Assembly (NCBI RefSeq): GCF_028890485.2
Contig: NZ_JARCHV010000003.1
Coordinates: 124,001 to 188,000, forward strand
Source of the DNA: Planococcus sp. SK3692
GTDB taxonomy: Bacteria > Bacillota > Bacilli > Bacillales_A > Planococcaceae
DNA: 64,000 bases
Direction of reading: 5' to 3'
Part shown: positions 8,821 to 17,892 of the stretch, piece after piece
Position numbering within the stretch: the first letter of the stretch is position 1
Layout: each line of letters opens with the position of its first letter
Notes under the pieces: generated by a model
Database searches by the model: none
The model's input: the letters and a program-made list of their open reading frames with translations, nothing else
Told to the model about the DNA's origin: nothing
Position numbers and translations under genes: made by a program

Positions 8821-9894
8821 ATGACGACTTATCAATTGGAAGTAATCGAGAATACTGCGAAGAAAGACAAGCCGGCACAAGACCAGATTCCTTTCGGCCA
8901 AACTTTCACTGATCATATGTACATCATGGAATACGAAATGGAAAAAGGCTGGCATGAACCGAAAATTGTGCCATACGGTCCAATTTCCTTGGATCCGGCA
9001 GCAATGATTTTCCATTACGGGCAGACCGTTTTTGAAGGCATGAAGGCATACCGCACAGAAGATGGGCGCGTATTGTTGTTCCGGCCGGAAAAAAACTTCG
9101 AGCGTCTCAACCTATCGAGCGAGCGCCTCAGCATTCCGCCAATCGATGAAGAATTGGCGCTTGAACACTTGAAGCAATTGATTAAGCTTGAAAAAGACTG
9201 GGTACCGAAAACACCTGGCACCTCGCTTTATATCCGCCCGTACATCATCTCGACAGACGCCAATTTGGCAGTAGGGCCATCTTCTACATATAAATACATG
9301 GTCATCTTATCACCTGTCGGCTCGTATTTCCCAGGCGGCCTGCAGCCAGTGGTCATCCATGTGGAAGACAAATTCACGCGTGCAGTCAAAGGCGGTACGG
9401 GAATGGCGAAAACGGCGGGTAACTACTCTTCCGGCTACCAAGCGCAAGCGAATGCCAAGAAAGAAGGCAACGCGGACGTTTTATGGCTTGATGGCGTCGA
9501 AAAACGCTATATTGAAGAAGTGGGCAGTATGAACATCTTCTTTAAAATAGACGGAGAAGTATTTACGCCTGAACTCAACGGCAGTATCTTGAAAGGCATC
9601 ACGCGCATGTCGATCATCGAATTATTGAACTCGTGGGGCGTTCCGGTAACGGAAAAACGCATGGCGATCGATGAACTATATGAAGCGTATCAAGCCGGAA
9701 AAGTCGAGGAAGTCTTCGGGACTGGAACGGCTGCAGTCATTTCCCCAGTTGGCGAACTTAACTGGCAGGGCCAGAAAATGATCATCAACAACCACGAAAT
9801 CGGGGAGTTGTCGCAAAAACTGTACGACACAATCACAGGCATCCAGACTGGCAAGGTCGAAGACACGCTCGACTGGACTGTGGAAATCAACTAA
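8821..9894 (+). CDS. ilvE: branched-chain amino acid aminotransferase
   Basis: 357-residue PLP enzyme (fold type IV) that interconverts branched-chain 2-oxo acids and Leu/Ile/Val with glutamate. Visible motifs are FHYGQTVFEGMKAYR near the N-terminus, the catalytic lysine region GGTGMAKTAGNY, and EVGSMNIFF and GTGTAAVISPVG in the C-terminal domain. The length matches the BCAT class found in Bacillales (YbgE/YwaA). The ATG at 8821 is used instead of that at 8815, because AGGGG is then about eight bases upstream rather than two. The gene stands alone with its own promoter, and its terminator is the left arm of a repeat-element duplication. Confidence 0.93.
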   Translation: MTTYQLEVIENTAKKDKPAQDQIPFGQTFTDHMYIMEYEMEKGWHEPKIVPYGPISLDPAAMIFHYGQTVFEGMKAYRTEDGRVLLFRPEKNFERLNLSSERLSIPPIDEELALEHLKQLIKLEKDWVPKTPGTSLYIRPYIISTDANLAVGPSSTYKYMVILSPVGSYFPGGLQPVVIHVEDKFTRAVKGGTGMAKTAGNYSSGYQAQANAKKEGNADVLWLDGVEKRYIEEVGSMNIFFKIDGEVFTPELNGSILKGITRMSIIELLNSWGVPVTEKRMAIDELYEAYQAGKVEEVFGTGTAAVISPVGELNWQGQKMIINNHEIGELSQKLYDTITGIQTGKVEDTLDWTVEIN

Positions 9895-9904
9895 ATCAAA
9901 GCAT

Positions 9905-9937
9905 GAAAAGCCCGGACATCAATTGTCTGGGCTTTTT
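9905..9937 (+). terminator. ilvE terminator, left duplicate
   Basis: The stem GCCCGGACA/TGTCTGGGC (one G-U pair) is followed by TTTTT. The same hairpin, with CCGGG perfect, recurs at 10299-10323 on the far side of the repeat element. Confidence 0.85.
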
Positions 9938-10291
9938 CCGTTTGTCGAGAAAAGTAAAAAGCCGTATTTTCCGAAGCTTATCGCTCGCTTTCCGTGGGCT
10001 CGCGCCCAAGCCTCCTCAGCCGCTATCGAAAACCCTTGTGCTCAACTCTCACTGCGTTCGAGCATCGCAGAAAACCCGCCTGCTCCCACATCTGCCAGCA
10101 GATGCGTCGCAAATGAATGCGCTCAGCTAAGCTTCGTTCATTCATTGCCTGCGGGGTCTCGGTCGTCTCGCTGATCCACCGGAGTCGAGCGAACGCTTCT
10201 CCAAATACTCAGATAGACCATTGATTTTTGAATGTAGAAAAAACAAGTCCATTCTAATTTATAGTAAGTTATTAGACTTCTTTATTACTCT
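9938..10291. repeat. intergenic repeat element R1 (~350 bp) inserted in a terminator
   Basis: Shares its ends with element R2 at 20484-20720: the left end reads GTATTTTCCGAAGCTTA followed by CGCTCGCTTTCCG, and the right end reads GAGTCGAGCGAACGCTTCTCC followed by AAATACT and an AT-rich tail (GATTTTTGAATGTAGA). R1 is longer because of about 130 bp of extra sequence in the middle. The ends are partly inverted (GCTCGCTTTCC versus GAGCGAACGCTTCTCC). It has no open reading frame worth calling. Similar GCGGGGTCTC-type repeats are, from memory, common between genes in Bacillales. Confidence 0.8.
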
Positions 10292-10328
10292 GAAAAAAAC
10301 CCGGACATCAATTGTCCGGGCTTTTTTT
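10292..10328. terminator. ilvE/tetR terminator, right duplicate
   Basis: The stem CCCGGACA/TGTCCGGG with A-rich and T-rich flanks works on both strands. The last codons and stop (10308-10310) of the tetR gene lie inside it. It is a near copy of the hairpin at 9905-9937. Confidence 0.85.
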
Positions 10329-11159
10329 CTGTTCGTATTTCTTTAATAGATATGATAGCCATTTGGCAGGGGCGTAATCGTAGATATTGGCCTGTAAGCC
10401 GTGAAGGATGGCGCGCCTTGGCGTTTCCGACTGGAGCTCTTCGGCAAGCAGCGAGAGGGATTCGGAAATGAGGGGCGGATGCTGCACATCTTCCAATAAT
10501 TCCTCGATCACCGACAGCAGTTTTTCCGCGGTGGTTACTTCTTCCGGGCCGGGCATCGGCAATTCGACCATTTCTTCCGTTAAATAAGCTGTCTTGGAGT
10601 AGGCGGCCAAAACATTGGTTTTTTCTACGAGAAGCTCGGCAATTTTCTCGATATCGTGTGGGTACGGATGGAACAGCACCAGTTGCGAATAAATGCGCAC
10701 GAAGCCTTTGATGGAAATGAGCAAGTCATAGCGCTGGCTTTGAAGCTGTTCTCCGTACAATTCGTCCAATAACGACAGCAGCGAACGATCGATCCAAGTG
10801 TCGTAATGAATGAGTTTTTCCAAGATTTCCTCGTTCAAGGCATGCATCGGCTCTTGTGCGTAAATCTTGGCAAAATCGGCATGCTTTTCAAGCAATGCCA
10901 AATGAGCGAGAAAATAAAGGCGCAATTTTTCGGCTGGTTTTTGCGTGCTGTTGACTACTCGGTCAATATCGGCGACAAAACCTTTCATGAACGAATCGAT
11001 GATCTCTTTGATCAATGACTCTTTTGATGGGAAAGACAGGTAGAATGCACCTTTTGATATACCTGACGCTTGAGTGATATGCTGGACCGACGTCGCTTCG
11101 ATACCTTTTTCGGCAAAAAGTTGGAGTGCTGATTCCAGAATCTGTTGCTTTTTTGACAT
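10308..11159 (-). CDS. TetR/AcrR-family transcriptional regulator, likely repressor of the RND exporter
   Basis: 283-residue regulator, long for TetR proteins. The N-terminal helix-turn-helix is clear (residues ~5-50: ILESALQLFAEKGIEATSVQ, then ITQASGISKGAFYLSFPSKE). The rest is a helical ligand-sensing region without a recognisable specificity, with extra residues beyond the usual ~190-200. It is divergent from the RND exporter gene; a 14-bp palindrome lies in the exporter promoter, so autoregulation and exporter control are the natural reading. The C-terminal residues are encoded within the duplicated terminator, which may have changed the tail. Confidence 0.87.
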   Translation of the reverse strand: MSKKQQILESALQLFAEKGIEATSVQHITQASGISKGAFYLSFPSKESLIKEIIDSFMKGFVADIDRVVNSTQKPAEKLRLYFLAHLALLEKHADFAKIYAQEPMHALNEEILEKLIHYDTWIDRSLLSLLDELYGEQLQSQRYDLLISIKGFVRIYSQLVLFHPYPHDIEKIAELLVEKTNVLAAYSKTAYLTEEMVELPMPGPEEVTTAEKLLSVIEELLEDVQHPPLISESLSLLAEELQSETPRRAILHGLQANIYDYAPAKWLSYLLKKYEQKKSPDN

Positions 11160-11187
11160 ATTTATTTCCTCTTTTCCCCTTACTCAT

Positions 11188-11216
11188 TTGACGCTTGACC
11201 AGTTGGTCATTAGTAT
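11188..11216 (+). promoter_or_regulatory. RND exporter promoter with TetR-type operator in the spacer
   Basis: A -35 TTGACG (11188-11193) and a -10 TAGTAT (11211-11216) are 17 bases apart. The perfect palindrome TGACCA-GT-TGGTCA (11196-11209) fills the spacer, so a bound regulator would block RNA polymerase. Confidence 0.7.
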
Positions 11217-11257
11217 GGAATAGTAAACGGATTTCGTCAAAGAAAGGAAGAATTTGT

Positions 11258-14200
11258 GTGCAAGGATTAGTGCGTTTTGTTCTGAAAAACAAATTTGCCG
11301 TGTGGCTGTTGACTTTAATTGTAACCTTTGCCGGCATTTATTCAACAACTCAAATGAAGATGGAGTCGATTCCCGATATTTCAATTCCCTATTTGATCGT
11401 CTCGGGAGTCTACCCGGGCGCTGCACCTGAACAGGTGATGGAAGAGGTATCGATACCTGTCGAACAGGCAGTCGAAAGCCTGGAGGATGTCAAAGCGGTC
11501 TATTCGAATTCCTCTTCGAATGTCTCCCAAATCCAGATCGAATACGATTACGGCGTCGATATGGATGAGAAAAAGCGTGAACTCGAATCCGCAGTCGATG
11601 GCGTCAACTTGCCGGAAGAAGTGGAGACGCCGTCGATCATGTCGATTGGCCTCAATATGTTCCCGGTTGTCGCGCTGTCTGTCAGCAGTGACACGGAATC
11701 GATCGTCGAATTGACGGACCGTGTCCAAACGACGATTTTGCCGGAGATCGAAAAAATCGATGGCGTCGCCTCTGCGACAGTCACCGGACAGCATGTCGAA
11801 GAAGTTCATCTGACGTATGACGAAGAAGCGATGGCTGCCCGTGATGTCACGGAAGAAGACATCCAACAGATGATCGAAGCGAGCAATATCGCGTTATCGC
11901 TCGGACTTCGTGAATTTGAAGAAGGCGAAGAAGCGGTCTATATCGACGGTTCGGTTGCTTCTATTGAAGAGTTCGAGGAATTATTGATTCCGGTGACGCC
12001 TTCAGAAGACAATTCGGAACCGTTTGTCGCCTTGTCTGAACTGGCTGATGTGGAGCTCGTCGGGAAAGTGCAGTCAATTTCCCGGACCAACGGCGAAGAT
12101 GCCATAGCGATCCAAATCGTCAAAGGCCAGGAAGCCAATACCGTTACCGTGGTCAATGAAGTAAAAGACTTGATGGCGGATTTGGAAAGCGAAGTAGACG
12201 GCTTGATCGTCGACATCACGCTTGACCAAGGCGAACCGATCGAGGAATCAGTCTTCGCGATGGTAGAAAAAGCCTTGTTCGGCGGCTTGATTGCCGTGCT
12301 TATCATTTTGGTGTTCTTGCGTGATTTCCGTTCGACACTTATTGCGATCGTCTCGATACCAGTATCCATTTTCGTGGCATTGTTATTATTGAACTGGCTT
12401 GATATCACCTTGAACATTATGACGCTCGGTGCCATTACCGTGTCGATCGGTCGGGTCATCGATGACTCGATTGTCGTCGTCGAGAATATTTACCGGCGCA
12501 TGCATTTGAAAGAAGAGAAATTATCCGGCCGCAAATTGATCCAGTCGGCGACAATTGAAATGTTTAAGCCAATCTTGTCTTCGACGCTTGTGACGATCGC
12601 AGTCTTTGCGCCGCTGGTCTTTGTCGGCGGAATGGTCGGCGAATTGTTCTTGCCGTTCGCTCTCACGATGTCGTTTGCTTTGATCGCGTCGCTTGCTGTG
12701 GCGGTCAGCATCGTGCCGGCAATGTCTCATAGTTTCTTCAAGAAGAAGCTATATGGCGAGAAAACAGCCTCGAAGCATCAAGAAGTAGGGAAGTTGGCGC
12801 TTTGGTTCCGTTCATTCCTGGAAAAAGCCTTGAACCATAAATGGATTACCTCGATCATTGCGGTTGTGCTGCTTGTGGGGTCTTTAGCGCTCACGCCATT
12901 GATCGGCTTCTCGTTCCTCGGCTCGCAAACCGAGAAAATGATGTACATCACCTATTCCCCATCAGCTGGGGAGTTGCAGGAAGAGACTGTCGAGAACATC
13001 GAAGCGGTCGAGCAGGACTTGCTTGAACGCGAAGATATCGACGTTCTTCAATTATCGATCAACGATTCAGCCAACGCCGATATGGCCCAGATGATGATGG
13101 GCGGCGGAGACGGTGCCTTATTGTATTTGATCTTCGATGATTCGGTTTCTGTTGATGAATTTGAAGCAGCCCGCGCAGAAGTCACGGACTATCTTGCAGG
13201 ACTCGGCCAGTCCGGCGAGTGGGGCGAGCAGGATATGATGGGCGGCGGCATGATGGCATCGAGCGAAGTCGCGTACACTTTGTATAGCGAAGACCTCGAT
13301 GACTTGATGGATACCGTTGCACAAGTCGAAGGCGCGATGAGCGATGTCGACGGCTTGGAAGAAGTGACCTCCGATGCGGAAGATCCTTATGTCGAACATA
13401 CTTTGCGCATTGAACAGCAGGAAATTCTCCAATACGGTCTGACGGCGGGACAAGTCGCGATGGCGTTGTCTGGCGGGGGACAGAATGAAGTGCTGACGAC
13501 CGTCAACACGGACGGCGGCGAACTTGAAGTCATTGTCCAGCGTGAAGCCCAGCAAGACGCAGCGACTTTCGAGGAGCTCCTCGAGACGCCGGTGCCGACA
13601 GCTGCAGGCACCATGATGACCGTCGGCGAGTTGGTTGACGTTGAAGAAGGCACTACCTTGAATACTTTAAGCCGCTCGGAAGGCGCTTATTATGCGACTG
13701 TTTCCGGAACCGTGACAGGCGATGACGTGTCCGCGCCAAGCGCAGCCGTTCAGGAAAACGTGGATGAACTCGATCTTCCAACAGGCGTCACAGTAGAAAC
13801 CGGCGGCGTGACGGCGGATATCAATGAAACCTTCACCCAACTCGGCCTGGCGATGGCAGCGGCAATCGCGATCGTGTACTTCATCTTGGTCGTGACGTTC
13901 GGCGGTGGCCTTGCGCCATTTGCCATCCTATTCTCACTGCCGTTTGCGGTCATCGGTGCATTTGTCGGATTGTACGTAACCGGCCAGACGATTTCCGTAT
14001 CGGTCATGATGGGGCTGCTCATGCTCATCGGGATCGTGGTGACGAACGCCATCGTCCTGGTCGATCGCGTCATCCATATGGAACGTGAAGGGATGACCGT
14101 TCGCAACGCTTTGCTGGAAGCAGGAACGACGCGTCTGCGTCCGATCCTGATGACAGCAATTGCTACGATTGGTGCCATGATTCCGATGGCACTCTCAAGC

Positions 14201-14353
14201 GGCGGGGGAGGCCTCGTCTCCCAAGACTTGGCGATCACCGTTATCGGTGGTTTATTGTCCTCGACCTTGCTGACACTTATTGTCGTGCCGGTCGTCTATG
14301 AAGTATTACGCAAATTCCAGAAAAATAAATCCCTCGTCGATCGCGAAGATTGA
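11258..14353 (+). CDS. RND-family efflux transporter permease (SwrC/AcrB-like)
   Basis: 1031-residue inner-membrane RND pump with the usual twofold repeat: one N-terminal helix, a large extracytoplasmic loop, six helices, a second loop and six helices. The TM4 proton-relay motif GRVIDDSIVVVEN is present near residue 405, and the second half contains the matching GIVVTNAIVLVDRV. It resembles B. subtilis SwrC (surfactin efflux/self-resistance), but substrates here are unknown. The second extracytoplasmic loop is Met- and Gly-rich (MMMGGG, MMGGGMM). The GTG at 11258 follows AAAGGAAG by seven bases and is preferred to the TTG at 11195, which lies inside the operator. No membrane-fusion partner is adjacent. 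Confidence 0.9.
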   Translation: MQGLVRFVLKNKFAVWLLTLIVTFAGIYSTTQMKMESIPDISIPYLIVSGVYPGAAPEQVMEEVSIPVEQAVESLEDVKAVYSNSSSNVSQIQIEYDYGVDMDEKKRELESAVDGVNLPEEVETPSIMSIGLNMFPVVALSVSSDTESIVELTDRVQTTILPEIEKIDGVASATVTGQHVEEVHLTYDEEAMAARDVTEEDIQQMIEASNIALSLGLREFEEGEEAVYIDGSVASIEEFEELLIPVTPSEDNSEPFVALSELADVELVGKVQSISRTNGEDAIAIQIVKGQEANTVTVVNEVKDLMADLESEVDGLIVDITLDQGEPIEESVFAMVEKALFGGLIAVLIILVFLRDFRSTLIAIVSIPVSIFVALLLLNWLDITLNIMTLGAITVSIGRVIDDSIVVVENIYRRMHLKEEKLSGRKLIQSATIEMFKPILSSTLVTIAVFAPLVFVGGMVGELFLPFALTMSFALIASLAVAVSIVPAMSHSFFKKKLYGEKTASKHQEVGKLALWFRSFLEKALNHKWITSIIAVVLLVGSLALTPLIGFSFLGSQTEKMMYITYSPSAGELQEETVENIEAVEQDLLEREDIDVLQLSINDSANADMAQMMMGGGDGALLYLIFDDSVSVDEFEAARAEVTDYLAGLGQSGEWGEQDMMGGGMMASSEVAYTLYSEDLDDLMDTVAQVEGAMSDVDGLEEVTSDAEDPYVEHTLRIEQQEILQYGLTAGQVAMALSGGGQNEVLTTVNTDGGELEVIVQREAQQDAATFEELLETPVPTAAGTMMTVGELVDVEEGTTLNTLSRSEGAYYATVSGTVTGDDVSAPSAAVQENVDELDLPTGVTVETGGVTADINETFTQLGLAMAAAIAIVYFILVVTFGGGLAPFAILFSLPFAVIGAFVGLYVTGQTISVSVMMGLLMLIGIVVTNAIVLVDRVIHMEREGMTVRNALLEAGTTRLRPILMTAIATIGAMIPMALSSGGGGLVSQDLAITVIGGLLSSTLLTLIVVPVVYEVLRKFQKNKSLVDRED

Positions 14354-14362
14354 TCGGCACAC

Positions 14363-14393
14363 AACCGGCTTCCTTAAAGGGGGCCGGTTTTTA
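14363..14393 (+). terminator. terminator of the RND exporter gene
   Basis: The arms AACCGGC and GCCGGTT with a purine-rich loop are followed by TTTTTA, ten bases past the stop codon. Confidence 0.8.
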
Positions 14394-14440
14394 TTTTGGA
14401 AATTTTCCTCAACAGTTATTTCCCGGGAAATAGGATTTCT

Positions 14441-14494
14441 TTAACAAATTCCATACATGCACTCAACAATTCCTTAATATTCCTTCGATACACT
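14441..14494 (+). promoter_or_regulatory. PhoP box array and -10 of the alkaline phosphatase promoter
   Basis: Four hexamers lie at an exact 11-bp period: TTAACA (14441), CATACA (14452), TCAACA (14463) and TTAATA (14474). This is the layout of a PhoP~P core binding region in Bacillus. A -10-like TACACT follows at 14489-14494, at the spacing expected of a PhoP-activated promoter without a -35 consensus. Confidence 0.8.
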
Positions 14495-14528
14495 GGCGAT
14501 GGTCAACAAACACGAGGAGGAATGCCAG

Positions 14529-15965
14529 ATGATCCGTAAATCGATGAAAAAACTTGTTCCAGCCGCCGTGGTGGCAGCGGTCGCCGTGACGAGCTTTACC
14601 CCGTCCACACCTGCTGAAGCGCACGGAAATGGCAAAGCTGAAGTACATAAAGAACACAAAAATCCGGGGAAAGGCAAAGGGAAAGGAAAAGACAAGCATA
14701 AAGATGCACCGCAAAACATCATTTTCCTGATCGGTGACGGCGTCGGAACAGCCTATACATCGGCTTACCGATATTTGCAGGACGACCCATCTGCGCGCTT
14801 TGCGGATGAAATGTCTTTCGATTCTTATTTGGTCGGACAGCAAATGACCTATCCGGAAGACGCGCATCAAAACGTCACCGATTCCGCATCGGCCGCCACG
14901 GCCATGGCAGCGGGCATCAAAACCTATAACAATGCCATCGCAGTTGATAACGATGAATCGGAAGTGAAAACCGTTCTGGAAGCGGCGAAAGAGCAAGGCA
15001 AAGCGACAGGGCTTGTAGCGAGTTCTGAAATCACCCATGCGACACCGGCATCATTCGGCGCACACGATATCAGCCGCCAAAATATGAACGCCATCGCCGA
15101 TGATTATTTCGATGAGCGCATCGATGGTGAACATAAAATTGACGTCTTGCTCGGCGGGGGCACGAAACTATTCGACCGCACAGACCGCGATTTGACGGAT
15201 GAATTCCAAGAGTCTGGCTATGGCTATGTAACATCAAAAGAAGAACTGCTCGCAAGTGACGATGAGCAAGTGCTCGGGCTATTCGCAGAAGGCGGCTTGC
15301 CGAAAATGATTGACCGTGAAGACAGCGTGCCGTCTCTTGAAGACATGACGCGTTCTGCAATCGACCGCTTGAAGCAGGACAAGGACGGGTTTTTCCTCAT
15401 GATCGAAGGCAGCCAGGTCGACTGGGCAGGCCATGACAACGATATCGTCGCGGCGATGAGCGAGATGGAGGATTATGATCTTGCATTCCAGGCAGCGATC
15501 GAATTCGCCAAGCAAGATGAAAATACATTGGTCGTAGCGACAGCCGACCACTCGACAGGCGGGTTCTCGATCGGCGCAGACGGCATCTATAATTGGTTCG
15601 CGGAGCCAATCCTCGCTGCACAGCGGACACCGGATTTCATGGCTGCTGAGATTACGGAAGGGGCTGGCGTAGAGGAAACCTTGGAACGCTATATTGACTT
15701 GCATTTGACTGAAGAAGAAGTCGCTTCTGTCAAAAAAGCAGCCGACGAAGGCGAATACTTGGACATCGATAACGCCATCGAGCGAATTTTTGATGAGCGT
15801 TCGCACACGGGTTGGACCACTGGCGGCCATACCGGAGAAGACGTGCCGGTCTACGCTTATGGGCCAGCAAGCCAGAAATTTGCCGGGCAACTGGACAATA
15901 CGGATCACGCCGGCATCATCTTCGACTTGATGGGCGCAGACGTAACGATCGACGATAAACAATAA
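14529..15965 (+). CDS. phoA: secreted alkaline phosphatase
   Basis: 478-residue exported phosphomonoesterase of the PhoA/PhoB superfamily that releases phosphate from organic esters under phosphate limitation. A Sec signal peptide is clear (residues 1-29, ending in TPAEA), followed by a Lys/His/Gly-rich linker. Motifs seen are FLIGDGVG (first metal Asp), TDSASAATAMAAG (catalytic Ser near residue 118), EGSQVDWAGHDND, TADHSTGG, and the distal HTGWTTGGHTGEDVPVYAYGP with metal His. The start at 14529 has GAGGAGGA seven bases upstream; the frame-open GTG/ATG region at 14499 has no such site. The PhoP-type array upstream supports phosphate control. Confidence 0.93.
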   Translation: MIRKSMKKLVPAAVVAAVAVTSFTPSTPAEAHGNGKAEVHKEHKNPGKGKGKGKDKHKDAPQNIIFLIGDGVGTAYTSAYRYLQDDPSARFADEMSFDSYLVGQQMTYPEDAHQNVTDSASAATAMAAGIKTYNNAIAVDNDESEVKTVLEAAKEQGKATGLVASSEITHATPASFGAHDISRQNMNAIADDYFDERIDGEHKIDVLLGGGTKLFDRTDRDLTDEFQESGYGYVTSKEELLASDDEQVLGLFAEGGLPKMIDREDSVPSLEDMTRSAIDRLKQDKDGFFLMIEGSQVDWAGHDNDIVAAMSEMEDYDLAFQAAIEFAKQDENTLVVATADHSTGGFSIGADGIYNWFAEPILAAQRTPDFMAAEITEGAGVEETLERYIDLHLTEEEVASVKKAADEGEYLDIDNAIERIFDERSHTGWTTGGHTGEDVPVYAYGPASQKFAGQLDNTDHAGIIFDLMGADVTIDDKQ

Positions 15966-15987
15966 ACGATAGCAGGGAGCGGATTGG

Positions 15988-16623
15988 ATGAAAGCGAGAT
16001 TAGCATGGCTGCTCGTCCCATTGGCATTATTATGGGGCTGCCAGAATGAAACAGCACAAGGGACGGCCAACGCAGCGGCTCTATCGGAAGCACCTGAGTA
16101 CACGGATCAATATGTCCTCAGCCCGCAAGTGAGCGATGACCGCCGGCTGCAGGAAACTGGCCAGAAAGCGCGTGATGCGAAAGGCGGATTGGAGCTATTG
16201 GCGGCCAATATGAAGCCTCAGAAGGTGAAGATCGGCGATATCGAGCTGACCGTCCATGAAACGAAGCTGCTGCATTACACGCCGGATTATAGCCTGATCG
16301 ATTTCTATCATTCCTATACGCATGACCAGGAATTCGAACTGGCGAAGTTCTTTGTCGAAATCAACAATGCCTCTAGTGAAGAGGTGAATTTTGCGCCAGT
16401 CGCATTGATCGAGACTGCGAGCGGCGAAGTGAAGACGTGGGAAGACGATGTGTATTTGGAATCGTTGAATGAAGGCTTGAAACCTGGCGAAGTGAAGTCA
16501 GGGAACGTCGGCTTTATTGTGGAAGATCGGGTACAAGAGCTCAAATTGACCACCAGTAAGCTATTCGCTGCAGACGGAGAGCTGCTCGCCCCTGCACAAA
16601 CCATCACGATCAAGCTTGAGTGA
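15988..16623 (+). CDS. lipoprotein with C-terminal beta-sandwich-like domain
   Basis: 211-residue predicted lipoprotein: the signal MKARLAWLLVPLALLWGC ends in a lipobox Cys at residue 18. The region from about 75 to 211 (ELTVHETKLLHY ..., FVEINNASSEEVNFAPV, GEVKSGNVGFIVED) has the pattern of the Ig-like DUF4352/TRF2-type domains seen in Gram-positive surface lipoproteins. It starts only 22 bases after the phosphatase stop with a GGAG ribosome site and shares its terminator, so it is probably part of the same PhoP-controlled unit. No enzymatic motif is seen; a role in the phosphate response is inferred from position only. Confidence 0.75.
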   Translation: MKARLAWLLVPLALLWGCQNETAQGTANAAALSEAPEYTDQYVLSPQVSDDRRLQETGQKARDAKGGLELLAANMKPQKVKIGDIELTVHETKLLHYTPDYSLIDFYHSYTHDQEFELAKFFVEINNASSEEVNFAPVALIETASGEVKTWEDDVYLESLNEGLKPGEVKSGNVGFIVEDRVQELKLTTSKLFAADGELLAPAQTITIKLE

Positions 16624-16653
16624 GTGATGTACATTTTCTATAGAGGAAACGCA

Positions 16654-16686
16654 AACCCGGCTGTCAGATTAACCGCCGGGTTTTTT
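16654..16686 (+). terminator. terminator of the phoA-lipoprotein unit
   Basis: The arms ACCCGG and CCGGGT with an internal mismatch are followed by TTTTTT. It lies about 30 bases past the lipoprotein stop. Confidence 0.8.
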
Positions 16687-16811
16687 ACATTGAAAAATGG
16701 CAATAAAAAAATATTTATTTATCTGAATAATTAGATATTTGTATTGTAATTTCCAGAAAAACCCTTCATGATAGAGCTAATAATAAGCTTGCCTCAAAAG
16801 GAGATGGGGTC

Positions 16812-17849
16812 ATGAAACTAAGTGAACGGTATATCCGGCAAGTGCTCGAACGGCTGCCGCAGAACAAACGGCAGGGAGCGGAAAAAGACCTGAGAAGCAA
16901 ATTGTCGGAACGGCTCACGGCAGACAGTAGCGAAAGTGAAGAACGCGCCCTCCTTCAGGAATTCGGCCATCCAGCACTCATGGCGGAGCATTACGGAAAA
17001 GTGAGGCGTTATTTGATCGGCCCGCGCTATTTCGATTTGTACGTCCGCTTGCTTCGGCTGGTCATCCCGCTGGCGGTTCTCATCACACTTATTGTCGTGA
17101 CAATCGTCGGCATCGTTTCAGGGATCGACCAGGACGAGACGCTGGTCACGGTGCTCGCCTCGTTGATTGGCAATATCATCAGCGCGGTTTTCAATACCAT
17201 CATGCAAACCTTGTTTTGGACCACACTCGTCGTTGCCGTGATGGATTGGGCAGATAAATCGGGCGTGGAGACGCCGCTTGGGCTGACGATGGAAGAATGG
17301 ACGCCTGATGATTTGAAAGAATGGGGAGGACAGGAGGCACTGCTCGAGCCGGTTGAAGCGAAAGTAGCGAAAAGCCAGATTTTTGGCAGTTTGATCTGGA
17401 TGGTCATCTGGACGACGGTTTATTTCAATGCCGATAAAGTGCTCGGAATCTACACTGACGATGGGGAAGGCTTGCGTTTTCAGATGGCGGTGTTCAACCA
17501 GGACGTACTATTGTCATACTGGCCGTTCATTGCGCTGGTCATCGTGCTGGAGTTATCGCTTGCCGTCTGGCAGTGGCGCGCAGCTTACTGGAACTTCCGG
17601 CTGGCGACATTCAACGCCGCGGTGCAAACGGTTTCCGTGCTCGTGTTCATCCTGATCTTCATCAATTCTGAATTGCTCAATCCGGAATTTCGCCAATTCC
17701 TCACGGCCACGTTCGGTGGAACGAATGCTCTGACATGGATTTTTGGGGGCATCCTGGTCATCATGATTGTGGGAGCGCTGAGTGATATCATCCAAGGCTA
17801 TCGGCGAGCCGCTAAGCGTCGCGAACTGTTGAAAACACCGCCTCAGTGA
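16812..17849 (+). CDS. HAAS-domain multi-pass membrane protein
   Basis: 345-residue protein. The N-terminal ~70 residues (MKLSERYIRQVLERLPQNKR, EKDLRSKLSERL, LLQEFGHPALMAEHY) form the helical HAAS/DUF1700-like signalling domain often paired with PadR regulators. It is followed by about seven to eight hydrophobic segments. HAAS proteins are thought to act as membrane partners or regulators, with function rarely known. No PadR gene is adjacent here. The GAGATGGGG ribosome site precedes the ATG. It appears to be monocistronic. Confidence 0.7.
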   Translation: MKLSERYIRQVLERLPQNKRQGAEKDLRSKLSERLTADSSESEERALLQEFGHPALMAEHYGKVRRYLIGPRYFDLYVRLLRLVIPLAVLITLIVVTIVGIVSGIDQDETLVTVLASLIGNIISAVFNTIMQTLFWTTLVVAVMDWADKSGVETPLGLTMEEWTPDDLKEWGGQEALLEPVEAKVAKSQIFGSLIWMVIWTTVYFNADKVLGIYTDDGEGLRFQMAVFNQDVLLSYWPFIALVIVLELSLAVWQWRAAYWNFRLATFNAAVQTVSVLVFILIFINSELLNPEFRQFLTATFGGTNALTWIFGGILVIMIVGALSDIIQGYRRAAKRRELLKTPPQ

Positions 17850-17892
17850 ATGTGGTACTTTAGAAGGAAATAGCAACACTTGTGCGCATTTT

